Source: Victivallales bacterium (GTDB taxonomy: Bacteria; Verrucomicrobiota; Lentisphaeria; Oligosphaerales; Oligosphaeraceae). Taken from it: DNA of 37,510 nt. The DNA lies in NCBI GenBank assembly GCA_017548425.1, contig JAFZAB010000026.1, positions 1-37,510 of the forward strand, read 5' to 3'. Below, piece after piece: positions 25,255-32,302 of this stretch. Position numbers and translations under genes: made by a program. The notes under the pieces were generated by a model. The model saw only the letters and a list, made by a program, of their open reading frames with translations. It ran no database searches and was not told the origin of the DNA. How positions within the stretch are numbered: the stretch's first letter is position 1; the number at the start of each line of letters is the position of its first letter.

Positions 25255-25293
25255 TGTACAAAAAATGTCAGGCTGATTGACAAAAAATGTCAA
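25255..25293 (+). promoter_or_regulatory. Two phased palindromic boxes, candidate enhancer sites
   Basis: Box 2 (25277-25293) is a perfect palindrome TTGACA-AAAAA-TGTCAA. Box 1 (25255-25271) is TGTACA-AAAAA-TGTCAG, matching at 14 of 17 positions. Their centres are 22 bp apart, so both lie on the same DNA face. They sit about 87 and 109 bp upstream of the start predicted from the sigma-54-like promoter, the usual place for enhancer-binding activators. Confidence 0.65.
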
Positions 25294-25309
25294 GTCATGG
25301 CTAATTTAG

Positions 25310-25346
25310 GGCTGGATTAACGGTCAATCCAGCCTTGTTATTATTT
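25310..25346 (+). terminator. Terminator after rsmB
   Basis: A perfect 9-bp stem, GGCTGGATT/AATCCAGCC, has a 7-nt loop and is followed by TTGTTATTATTT. It ends rsmB transcription and lies between the palindromic boxes and the downstream promoter. Confidence 0.85.
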
Positions 25347-25361
25347 GGCATGCTTCCTGCT
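25346..25361 (+). promoter_or_regulatory. Sigma-54-type (-24/-12) promoter candidate
   Basis: TGGCATG-CTTC-CTGCT matches the sigma-54 consensus TGGCACG-N4-TTGCA/T at both invariant doublets: GG (25347-25348) and GC (25359-25360) are separated by exactly 10 nt. The predicted start near 25372 leaves a 48-nt leader before the ATG at 25420. A TTGACA at 25363 has no -10 at the right distance, so sigma-70 use is less likely. Confidence 0.6.
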
Positions 25362-25419
25362 ATTGACAGATAAATCGCAAAAAACGACATCTGGATCAAC
25401 AATAAAAGGAATGGTGAAC

Positions 25420-26568
25420 ATGAAATTCAATCTTATCCGAAATAGCTTCCTGCTGATAATGATTTTACTGGTCATGCTGACAATCATTTTACTGGTCAGC
25501 CCCGGTTGCGGAATCATTTATTATGGTTGTGGTTTTGTGGACTCAGCCGCCAGTATGCGAAGCGTCAAATTCTACGGAACCGTGCTGGATCTTGACGAAA
25601 AGCCCGTGGCCGGCGCGAATGTCGTTTATAAAATGAGCGCTTTTCTTGAATGGAAAGGCAAAGCCGTCACGGACAAGGATGGTCATTTCAAGATACATGC
25701 AGGAATAGGACGTTTTCTTTATATTGAAGATATTGTGCTGCAAGGCTACGAATTTTCGCGAGCAGCAAACAAGTCAACTTCCTTCGACTACAGGAGCTGG
25801 TACACTTACCGCCACCGTCCAGACAAGACAAAGCCCGTCGTGTTCCATCTCCGCAAAAAACACCACGAGGCTGTGTTTCTCCTGAAAAAAGAAACCGATA
25901 TTGGATTCAAGGATGAACAAGCGGAGAAATGGATGAGAAAAGATATGGTAAAAGGCTGGCATTGCACTCCTGAAGAAAAAAGTCGTATGGAAAAATATGA
26001 AGATATAGATGTTTTTTGGGATTACGAAGCCACGGGGGAGAACCATCCGGAAAAACAGGAATGGACGGTTCGCATCAAGGTGAACGGTGAAAACGCGGGC
26101 ATCCAGGCAGGCGACGCAATGCTCTATGAAGCACCGGCGGATGGTTATGAGAAGGAGATTGCCCTGACATTCAAATATTCAGGAGAAGGTTATTCATTTA
26201 GTCCGGGTACTGGTTATAGCAACCAGGAACTGGTAGAACTGTGTGAAAAGTATCCGAAATACCTTTACGTGCGGTTGAGAAATCCGGGAATGTACGCAAG
26301 GTTTTGTTTGAACTATGCCTATGTATCGGAGAAGAATATCTACTTGAAATTTGATGTCGTCGTCAATCCATACGGAAGCCGCAGTCTGGAACCGCTGTTA
26401 GACATCTATGACAAGAAACACAACGCCAATGTAACAAACAAGGAGCATGAAAGATTCAGGGAACTCTTTAATTGCCGAGACGAAGCGGAAAAGGCCATGA
26501 AGAAGCAGCGTTTCGCCCCGCGTCCGCCCTTCGAGCAATGGATCAAGGAAGGCAAGGCGATATACTGA
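25420..26568 (+). CDS. Exported lipoprotein-like protein with carboxypeptidase-regulatory-like domain
   Basis: The 382-residue protein starts with a long hydrophobic segment (about residues 8-27) ending SPGC with Cys30, a weak lipobox. It continues with a carboxypeptidase-regulatory-like beta-sandwich (about 45-105; VKFYGTVLDLDEKPVAGANV, VTDKDGHFKIHAG). The remainder (about 110-382), with many Lys, Glu and aromatic residues, I do not recognise. ATG 25420 is chosen for AAGGA 9 nt upstream; earlier Mets are poorer. Codon use is more AT-rich than in neighbours, which suggests different ancestry or expression. It follows the sigma-54-like promoter, and its expression may be switched by an activator. 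Function unknown. Confidence 0.8.
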   Translation: MKFNLIRNSFLLIMILLVMLTIILLVSPGCGIIYYGCGFVDSAASMRSVKFYGTVLDLDEKPVAGANVVYKMSAFLEWKGKAVTDKDGHFKIHAGIGRFLYIEDIVLQGYEFSRAANKSTSFDYRSWYTYRHRPDKTKPVVFHLRKKHHEAVFLLKKETDIGFKDEQAEKWMRKDMVKGWHCTPEEKSRMEKYEDIDVFWDYEATGENHPEKQEWTVRIKVNGENAGIQAGDAMLYEAPADGYEKEIALTFKYSGEGYSFSPGTGYSNQELVELCEKYPKYLYVRLRNPGMYARFCLNYAYVSEKNIYLKFDVVVNPYGSRSLEPLLDIYDKKHNANVTNKEHERFRELFNCRDEAEKAMKKQRFAPRPPFEQWIKEGKAIY

Positions 26569-26616
26569 CACTTTCCCAGCCCAAACTCTCTTTTCATGCT
26601 TTTTTCACTATGGCAT

Positions 26617-26645
26617 TTGAACAAAACCTCAATTGATATTATTTT
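26617..26645 (+). promoter_or_regulatory. Probable sigma-70-type promoter for the GH4 gene
   Basis: TTGAAC, a 17-nt spacer and TATTTT lie about 52 nt before the ATG at 26698 in an AT-rich gap. The -35 matches 4 of 6 and the -10 matches 4 of 6. Confidence 0.5.
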
Positions 26646-26697
26646 AGACAAAAATCCATTCTTTTGTTTTAAGATAAAAAGCAACATCTAGACAACC

Positions 26698-28044
26698 ATG
26701 GCAAAAATCACATTTTTCGGCGCTGGCAGCACCATCTTCTGCAAAAACATCCTTGGCGACGTCCTCTGCACTCCCGCCCTGCAAGATTCGGAAATCGCTC
26801 TCTACGACATCAATCCGCAACGGTTGAAAGAGTCGGAGGCGATGCTTACGACGTTGAACCGCAACATCAACGGCAACAAGGCGACCATCAAGGCCTACTG
26901 CGGTGTCGAAAACAGAAAGGAAGCCCTGTGCGGGGCTGATTTCGCCGTCAACGCCATTCGCGTATGGGACTACACGATTTCGGAAGCCATTGATTTCGCG
27001 ATTCCAACGAAATACGGCCTCCGCCAGACCATCGCGGACACGCTCGGCATAGGCGGCCTCTTCCGCGCCCTCGGCTCCGGCGAACACATGCTCCATTTCG
27101 CGGAGGATATGGCGGAAGTCTGTCCGAATGCGTGGTTTCTGAATTACACGAATCCCATGTGCGCGCTGACGGGACTGCTGCTGCGCCATACGCCCATCAA
27201 GACCGTCGGCCTCTGCCATTCCGTGCAAGCCTGCGTCGGCAGCCTGCTCAAGACGCTCGGTATTGAAAAAGACTACGATATGACGAAATTCAAGACGCGC
27301 ATTGCGGGCATCAACCACCAGGCGTGGCTACTGGAATTGATCTACGATGGAAAGGACATCTATCCGGAAATCAAAAAACTCGCCTTCGAGAAACTGGACG
27401 CGTGGCGGAAGGCCCCGAAGGCGGAGAAGAGCGCCAACATGGTGCGGCTCGAAGTCATGCGCAAATTCGGTTACTATGTCACGGAATCGTCCGAACATTC
27501 CGCCGAATACATGCCCTACTGGATCAAACGGAACTATCCGGAACTCATCGACGAATACAACATCCCGCTGGACGCGTCTCCTGACCGTTGCCGCGCCATC
27601 GTCGCCAACTGGAATAAGCAGTACAAAGACATATGCGAGAATCCCGTCCTGACGCACAAGAAGTCCAACGAATTCGGCTGTGGCATCATGGAGGCCATCG
27701 TCACGGACAAGCCGTACACGATCGCCGGCAACGTCCTGAACCATGGTTTCATCGACAATCTGCCCGCCGAAGCCGTTGTCGAAGTCCCCTGCCTCGTGAA
27801 CCGCAACGGCGTGCAAGGCACGTACTTCGGGCCGTTGCCGACGCAGTGCGCGGCCATCAACCAGACGAACATCAACACGCAGTTGCTGACGATTGAAGCA
27901 ATCGTCACGCGTAGCAAGGAGAAAATCTACCAGGCCGCCCTGCTCGATCCACATACCTCCGCCGAACTGTCGCCCGACGACATCATCCGTCTCGTCGATG
28001 AAATGATCGCCGCCCATGGCGACCGCCTACCGCATTATAATTAA
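26698..28044 (+). CDS. GH4 family alpha-galactosidase-like glycosidase
   Basis: The 448-residue protein belongs to glycoside hydrolase family 4, which cleaves glycosides by an NAD+- and Mn2+-dependent oxidation-elimination route in the cytoplasm. It resembles E. coli MelA closely: ITFFGAGSTIFCKNILGDVL at the NAD site, GLRQTIADTLGIGGLFRAL, NYTNPMCALT, the metal ligand Cys173 in GLCHSVQ, and His207 in AGINHQAW. Alpha-galactosidase is the best guess, but GH4 also holds glucosidases and glucuronidases. There is no SD, and it has its own promoter candidate. The next gene encodes a phosphatase-like protein and may be co-transcribed across the intervening repeats. Confidence 0.9.
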   Translation: MAKITFFGAGSTIFCKNILGDVLCTPALQDSEIALYDINPQRLKESEAMLTTLNRNINGNKATIKAYCGVENRKEALCGADFAVNAIRVWDYTISEAIDFAIPTKYGLRQTIADTLGIGGLFRALGSGEHMLHFAEDMAEVCPNAWFLNYTNPMCALTGLLLRHTPIKTVGLCHSVQACVGSLLKTLGIEKDYDMTKFKTRIAGINHQAWLLELIYDGKDIYPEIKKLAFEKLDAWRKAPKAEKSANMVRLEVMRKFGYYVTESSEHSAEYMPYWIKRNYPELIDEYNIPLDASPDRCRAIVANWNKQYKDICENPVLTHKKSNEFGCGIMEAIVTDKPYTIAGNVLNHGFIDNLPAEAVVEVPCLVNRNGVQGTYFGPLPTQCAAINQTNINTQLLTIEAIVTRSKEKIYQAALLDPHTSAELSPDDIIRLVDEMIAAHGDRLPHYN

Positions 28045-28076
28045 TAATTAACAATTAATAATTAACAATTTACAAT
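28036..28076. repeat. AT-rich 14-bp tandem repeat (two 7-bp half units)
   Basis: The GH4 stop codon runs into TTAATAATTAACAA repeated about 2.5 times. The period is 14 with an inner 7-bp period. Like the other tandem arrays in the window it lies exactly between genes. Confidence 0.85.
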
Positions 28077-28078
28077 AC

Positions 28079-28128
28079 GGGAGGGACGCGCTCCTGCGCG
28101 TCCGGTCACGCGAAAACGTGCCCCTCCC
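28079..28128. repeat. Intergenic palindromic element folding as a three-way junction
   Basis: An outer stem GGGAG.../...CTCCC closes two hairpins: GGACGCG-ctcctg-CGCGTCC (28084-28103) and CACG-cgaaaa-CGTG (28107-28120). It is GC-rich, follows the AT-rich repeat, and ends 20 nt before the next start codon. It could be a dispersed repeat of REP type, an RNA stability element or a small structured RNA. Confidence 0.7.
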
Positions 28129-28147
28129 AAACCATTAAGGAGAATTT

Positions 28148-28972
28148 ATGAACTTTCCGGAGAAATTAGAAGACTTCCGTTGTGTCACGGCTTTCACGCC
28201 CACCGTCTGCACGCTTATCGGAGCGCGTATTCCCGCCCAATGCGAAGACACGCCGTTGGACGCCGTCATCGCCGAAGCGGAAAAGAAACTGAACGGCGAA
28301 AAAATTGAAAAAATGCTGATTTTCGCTCCGGACGCCTGCGGCATCCATCTGTGGGAACGCTATCCGGACAAACTTGCGAAAGTGGAAGCCGTTGCGCCAT
28401 TACGCATTCCGACGAAAGTCGTCATGCCGTCCGTCACGCCTGTCTGCTTCGCCTCCATGTACACGGGCGCCACGCCCGCCATCCATGGCATCCAGAAATA
28501 CGAACGCCCCATTCTGACCGTTGAAACCATTTTCAACACCTTCCCGGAAGCGAAGAAGAAGACCGGCATCTGCGCTGTAAACCAGTGCAGTATCGACCTT
28601 ATCTTCCGCAAACGCCCCGTCACTTACTGCTCCACGCGGTCGGACGCGGAAGCCGTGAAATTCTCGCATTTCCTCATGCAGGATCCCGCCTTTGACGTCG
28701 TGCTCAACTACGCGACGGACTACGACCATATCATGCACGCCACGGGGCCGTTTGCGGACGAAGCCATCGGCGCGTTGGACCGCAACATCGCCGCTTTCCA
28801 GCAGTTCTCCGCATGGATTGACGAATACTGGGGCGGCTACAACCGCCTGCTCGTCTGGTGCCCCGACCACGGCGCCCACGAATCATCTCCTGGCCGTGGA
28901 TCGCACGGCACAGACATGCCGGAAGACCTTTTGGTTTATCACTTCTATTCCATCCGCGCGAAAAACAAATAA
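28148..28972 (+). CDS. Alkaline phosphatase superfamily protein (nucleotide pyrophosphatase-like)
   Basis: The 274-residue protein has the short catalytic core of the phosphodiesterase/nucleotide pyrophosphatase branch of the alkaline phosphatase superfamily. Candidate residues are the Asp in FAPDACGIHLW (first metal), the Thr/Ser in MPSVTPVCFASMYTG (nucleophile region), DYDHIMHATGP (Asp and two His), WCPDHGAHE (Asp-His pair) and GSHGTDMPE (final His). There is no signal peptide, so the substrate is probably cytoplasmic. A good SD (AAGGAG) precedes the ATG. It lies 103 nt after the GH4 gene and may process a phosphorylated or sulfated sugar product, but that is a guess from context. Confidence 0.8.
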   Translation: MNFPEKLEDFRCVTAFTPTVCTLIGARIPAQCEDTPLDAVIAEAEKKLNGEKIEKMLIFAPDACGIHLWERYPDKLAKVEAVAPLRIPTKVVMPSVTPVCFASMYTGATPAIHGIQKYERPILTVETIFNTFPEAKKKTGICAVNQCSIDLIFRKRPVTYCSTRSDAEAVKFSHFLMQDPAFDVVLNYATDYDHIMHATGPFADEAIGALDRNIAAFQQFSAWIDEYWGGYNRLLVWCPDHGAHESSPGRGSHGTDMPEDLLVYHFYSIRAKNK

Positions 28973-29011
28973 GCTAAAAGCTTAAAGCCGAAAGCTTAAA
29001 GCAAATTAAGC
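28971..29011. repeat. 7-bp tandem repeat (AAGCTTA-like)
   Basis: Five to six degenerate heptamers (AAGCTAA, AAGCTTA, AAGCCGA, AAGCTTA, AAGCAAA) fill the gap between two converging genes and touch both stop codons. Palindromic AAGCTT sites may let it fold weakly. Confidence 0.85.
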
Positions 29012-29746
29012 TGTTCCGTCGATGATTTCACGGACGCCGCGGCAGGCCGGATACTGCGTGCAGCCCCAAAAACGGCTGCCTGCATTCGTTCCGGTCTTCG
29101 CCGTCCGCAGACGCATCGGCGAACCGCAGATGGGGCATTTCGGCGATTCGGCGGCCTCTGGAAACAAGGCGCGGCGTTTCGCCTCGCCTTCCTCTTCCGC
29201 AAGCCGTTTCCGCTCATGGCGGAGAAGACGCCGAAGGCGTCCCGTCAGAACCAGTAACCCGTTCAGCGCCATGGACATGTCTTCCGACAAAAGCCATCGT
29301 CCAAACCGTTCACGCTCTTTCAAAACGGCGTGGCTGAAAGCCGCCGCGCCATCCGCGCCATCTTCAAACGGTTCCATCCGTTGAGCCATTATCTCAAGAT
29401 ATGGCTCATCCTCCTCCGACCAAACAGCGCATCCGCAGGCCATCAGCAGCAGTTCCGTTTCATTCATCATTCGCGACAGCAAACTGTCCGCCTGACCAAT
29501 GAGACGTCGCTTCCGCTCCGTCTCGTCGTCCGCCAGTTCGACGGTTGTTTTCAGTTGAAAACGCACGCTATGCGCATAATCGCCAATCCGCCCGCCGAAG
29601 CGTCCTCCAAACACCGCCACCAGCGTGCCCAGCAGATACCATTCCTGTTGTCGATTCATCTTCGCATCCATAAACATAATCTCCGTATTCGTTGACATCC
29701 TATCGACTACCATACACCATTTCCGCCACTCTTCAAGATTAGTCAT
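29006..29746 (-). CDS. Helical-bundle protein with C-terminal topoisomerase-type zinc ribbon
   Basis: The 246-residue protein is mainly helical (about residues 15-195; QEWYLLGTLVAVFGG, then several charged amphipathic helices) and ends in a C4 zinc ribbon of the kind found at the end of topoisomerase I: CPICGSPMRLRTAKTGTNAG and FWGCTQYPACRG. This fits the four-helix-bundle suffix proteins, known mainly as conserved hypotheticals. The zinc ribbon suggests binding to single-stranded DNA or RNA. ATG 29746 gives the longest form but has no SD; ATG 29698 is an alternative. It is transcribed alone, flanked by tandem repeats on both sides. Function unknown. Confidence 0.78.
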   Translation of the reverse strand: MTNLEEWRKWCMVVDRMSTNTEIMFMDAKMNRQQEWYLLGTLVAVFGGRFGGRIGDYAHSVRFQLKTTVELADDETERKRRLIGQADSLLSRMMNETELLLMACGCAVWSEEDEPYLEIMAQRMEPFEDGADGAAAFSHAVLKERERFGRWLLSEDMSMALNGLLVLTGRLRRLLRHERKRLAEEEGEAKRRALFPEAAESPKCPICGSPMRLRTAKTGTNAGSRFWGCTQYPACRGVREIIDGTA

Positions 29747-29764
29747 TGAAAGTCATACATTTAC

Positions 29765-29814
29765 ATAAAGAATCATAGAGAATCATAAAGAATCGTAAAG
29801 AATCATATAAAATC
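29765..29814. repeat. 10-bp tandem repeat (ATAAAGAATC)n
   Basis: Five successive 10-mers are seen: ATAAAGAATC, ATAGAGAATC, ATAAAGAATC, GTAAAGAATC, ATATAAAATC. The 10-bp period equals about one helical turn, so the A-tracts are in phase and could bend the DNA upstream of the minus-strand helical-bundle gene. Confidence 0.9.
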
Positions 29815-29896
29815 ACAATCAAAGGAGATAATTTCAAAAGTCTGTATTTGCCTTGATATCATTGCCCCTGATCTTTATCTGTGATTTTCAGAACCA

Positions 29897-29988
29897 GCCT
29901 TGGCGCCGGAGGCCGATGAATTCTGATTCTTTTATATTTCATTTGTTATTAAAATCTTATACTTTTTGTCGGCCTCGGCGGCAAGGCT
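29897..29988. repeat. Inverted repeat with about 20-bp arms
   Basis: Arm 1 (29897-29917) and the reverse complement of arm 2 (29969-29988) both read AGCCTTG...GCCG..AGGCCGA, with two differences. A 51-nt AT-rich loop separates them. Outside the arms there is weaker complementarity (CTGTGATTTTCAG against CTGCGAAAAAATCAG). The design recalls a small non-autonomous palindromic element, but no target duplication is seen. Confidence 0.75.
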
Positions 29989-29999
29989 ATCTGCGAAAA

Positions 30000-30026
30000 A
30001 ATCAGTGTAATCTGTGTGATCTGTGG
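30000..30026. repeat. 9-bp tandem repeat (AATCTGTGT)n
   Basis: Three units read AATCAGTGT, AATCTGTGT, GATCTGTGG. Read on the other strand it would encode Thr-Asp-His/Tyr repeats, a pattern I recall as a frequent spurious annotation from intergenic repeats in diverse bacteria. Confidence 0.85.
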
Positions 30027-30084
30027 TTTCCATAAAAAAGATATTTGAACAGTTTTGAAATTGCCTCAAAGGAGAATCAACAGC

Positions 30085-30642
30085 ATGAGCAAGAAGATCG
30101 CCGTTTTTCTGGCCAACGGATTCGAAGAAGTCGAAGCATTGGCGACCGTTGACGTCCTCCGCCGCGCAGGTCTGGATGTCGTGACCGCCGCCGCTGGCGG
30201 CGCCAAAACACTGCAAGTCATTGGCGCCCATAATATTCCCGTCACGGCGGATGTTTTCGCCAAAGATCTGAATGCGTCGGATTTGATTCTGACCATCTGC
30301 CCGGGCGGTCTGCCTGGAGCGACCAATCTGCGGGACGATCCAGTCGTCACGAAGCTCATCGCCGCCGTCTTCGACGCCGGCAACTACGCCGCCGCCATCT
30401 GCGCCGCGCCAATCGTCCTGAACGCGGCAGGCTTGCTGAACGGCCGCAAATACACGTGCTATCCGTCGTTTGAGAAACAAATCAATCCTGCGAACTACAC
30501 AGGAAAACGCGTTCAAGTCGATGGCAAAGTTATCACCGCCTGCGGGCCGGGAGCCTCGTTGGAATTCGCCTTCGAAATCCTCCGCCAGCTTGGCATGGGC
30601 GATGCCGCGTCGAAGATCAAGGCCGGCATGATCGCCCAATAA
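30085..30642 (+). CDS. DJ-1/PfpI family protein
   Basis: The 185-residue protein is a DJ-1/YajL-type member: KKIAVFLANGFEEVEALATVDVLRRAGLDV at the start (broken here only by family variation) carries the conserved Glu, ICPGGLPGATNLRDD follows, and the reactive cysteine is Cys106 in AAICAAPIVL, at the same number as in human DJ-1. Members are proposed to handle glyoxal-modified molecules or act as redox-responsive chaperones; the true role is debated. ATG 30085 is supported by AAAGGAG 10 nt upstream. A strong terminator follows, so it is monocistronic. Confidence 0.93.
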   Translation: MSKKIAVFLANGFEEVEALATVDVLRRAGLDVVTAAAGGAKTLQVIGAHNIPVTADVFAKDLNASDLILTICPGGLPGATNLRDDPVVTKLIAAVFDAGNYAAAICAAPIVLNAAGLLNGRKYTCYPSFEKQINPANYTGKRVQVDGKVITACGPGASLEFAFEILRQLGMGDAASKIKAGMIAQ

Positions 30643-30669
30643 CAGTCCGTCAAACAACCGTTCCATTCC

Positions 30670-30713
30670 ATGCTCCTCCATGTTTTCATCCGTGGAGGAG
30701 CATTTTTTTTATT
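30670..30713 (+). terminator. Terminator after the DJ-1 gene
   Basis: An 11-bp perfect stem, ATGCTCCTCCA/TGGAGGAGCAT, extended by two more pairs, has an 8-nt loop and is followed by a run of eight T. Confidence 0.95.
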
Positions 30714-30719
30714 TTTAGG

Positions 30720-30748
30720 TTGTAATTATGGCAATATACCATTATAAT
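30720..30748 (+). promoter_or_regulatory. Strong sigma-70-type promoter for the permease locus
   Basis: TTGTAA (30720-30725), exactly 17 nt, then TATAAT (30743-30748, perfect -10). The predicted start near 30755 gives a leader of about 50 nt before the permease ATG. It directly follows the DJ-1 terminator, so the locus is an independent unit. Confidence 0.8.
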
Positions 30749-30805
30749 ATTAGTAAAGCCATTGGCGTTTTCTTTTAGCATACACAAATCTGGAAATACA
30801 ACAAC

Positions 30806-32302
30806 ATGAAACCATTTCTCGCCATCGTCATGCAGACCATGCGTTCGGCCATCCGTTCCAAGGTCTTCCATGTTCTCTCGGTATTGATTCTGCTCGCCGT
30901 CTTCCTCCTCCCGCTGACCGTCTCTGGTGACGGAACGGCCGTCAGTCTCGTCCAGATCTCCATCACCTACTCGCTGGGCATCGTCGTCGCGCTTGTTTCC
31001 ATGACGACGCTATGGCTGGCCTGTTCGCAGCTTTCCTCCGAAATTGAAAAATACAGTATCCATCTGGTCGTCGCGAAGCCCTGCCCGCGGTGGATTCTGT
31101 GGTGCGGCAAATGGGTCGGCATCTTCGCCATGCACGCCGCCATTCTCATCGTTTCGGCCATCGTCATCCTCCTGCTCATCCAATTCCGCGTCAGCATCGG
31201 CGACTTCACGGAAGCGGAAATCACGAAACTGGACAAGGAAGTCCGCGTCGGCCGCCGTGCCTATTTCCCCGAGCCCGAACCGTACAAGGAAATGGTCGAA
31301 AAGGAATACCAGCGCCGTCTGACCGCCGGTGAACTGAAAGAAGGGCATGACGTAAAGTCCACGAAAGACCTTCTTTACTACCAAATCAAACAGCAGAGCG
31401 GCGAAATCAAGCCCGGCTTCGCCAAGCAGTGGACCTTCAAAAATGTCCATACCAAATCAGACACGCTTTTCCTCAACTTCCGCGTCTTCTCCGGCTCCAC
31501 CTCCTCCACCAACCAGACAATCCTCAGCTACATTTGGTTGTTGAAGGATCCGGAAGCTCCCGCCAATGTCGCCGATCCGCATACCCCCCTGCTCTTTGAA
31601 GAAAAAGACAAACAGGGGAATTCGCTCGGTCTGAAGATCCCCTCCGGAAAGGGCGGCACCTTCCAGGAACTTCCCGTCGATGCACGATTCATCGATAAAA
31701 ACGATAATACGATTTCACTGCGTTATCTGAATCCGCCGAAAGAGCCCAACTCCCCCGTCGATCCCCCTGTCAATGTCATCCAGCCCAATGACGGCCCGAT
31801 CTTCCTTGTAGCGGAGACAGGCTTCGTCGTCAACTACTGCCGCGCCATCTTCCAGGCGTTGCTGCAGCTCGCCTTCCTGACGGCTCTCGGTTGCACGGTC
31901 TCCGCCGCCTTCTCGACGCCCGTCGCCGCATTCGTCGCCGTAACCTACCTGCTCATCGGCCTTTCCGTACAGGCCGCATTGGATGCTCCGCTCCGCAATG
32001 AAGATGGCTCCTTCAAATACAAAAACCTCTGGGAGCACTCCCTCCACATCATGGCCAAAGGCGTCTCCTACACGGTCGTATCCGTCGATGACTTCGACGC
32101 GACGGCGGATCTCGCGCAGGGGCGGCTCGTCTATAACAAACGTATCCGCAAAGTCTTCAACACAATGTCCTCCGTCTTCGAGTCCAAGCCGGTCATCTTC
32201 GTGTCCAGTCTCGCCATTCTGGTGTTGCGTTGGGCCCTCATCATCGGCCTCGGCATTTGGATTCTCAACAGACGCGAACTCGGAGCGGTGATCAGAAAAT
32301 GA
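30806..32302 (+). CDS. ABC-2-type permease with large extracytoplasmic domain
   Basis: The 498-residue membrane protein has hydrophobic segments at about residues 20-38, 46-70 and 103-127, then a soluble insertion (about 130-335), and three more segments at about 340-365, 370-393 and 462-488. This fits ABC-2 permeases of the type with a big periplasmic loop. The N-terminal pattern (AIVMQTMRSAIRSKVFHVL) is typical of such export permeases. No ABC ATPase lies in the window, so the motor must be encoded elsewhere or beyond the edge. Its stop overlaps the start of the next gene (ATGA), so the two are translationally coupled. The substrate is unknown. Confidence 0.82.
   Translation: MKPFLAIVMQTMRSAIRSKVFHVLSVLILLAVFLLPLTVSGDGTAVSLVQISITYSLGIVVALVSMTTLWLACSQLSSEIEKYSIHLVVAKPCPRWILWCGKWVGIFAMHAAILIVSAIVILLLIQFRVSIGDFTEAEITKLDKEVRVGRRAYFPEPEPYKEMVEKEYQRRLTAGELKEGHDVKSTKDLLYYQIKQQSGEIKPGFAKQWTFKNVHTKSDTLFLNFRVFSGSTSSTNQTILSYIWLLKDPEAPANVADPHTPLLFEEKDKQGNSLGLKIPSGKGGTFQELPVDARFIDKNDNTISLRYLNPPKEPNSPVDPPVNVIQPNDGPIFLVAETGFVVNYCRAIFQALLQLAFLTALGCTVSAAFSTPVAAFVAVTYLLIGLSVQAALDAPLRNEDGSFKYKNLWEHSLHIMAKGVSYTVVSVDDFDATADLAQGRLVYNKRIRKVFNTMSSVFESKPVIFVSSLAILVLRWALIIGLGIWILNRRELGAVIRK

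Larger units (their letters stand above)
29747..30084. other. 338-nt gene-free region rich in repeats
   Basis: This stretch between divergent genes contains a 10-bp tandem array (29765-29814), a large inverted repeat (29897-29988) and a 9-bp array (30000-30026), then the SD of the DJ-1 gene. I see no protein-coding pattern and no tRNA. Confidence 0.8.

Noticed and set aside
29765..29814. Considered as a CRISPR-like array
   Set aside because: The units are 10 bp and directly adjacent with no spacers, and no cas genes are present; it is a simple tandem repeat.
29932..30681. A minus-strand frame carrying Thr-Asp-His/Tyr repeats
   Set aside because: It reads through the 9-bp array and is antisense to the DJ-1 gene; I regard it as a repeat-derived spurious frame.
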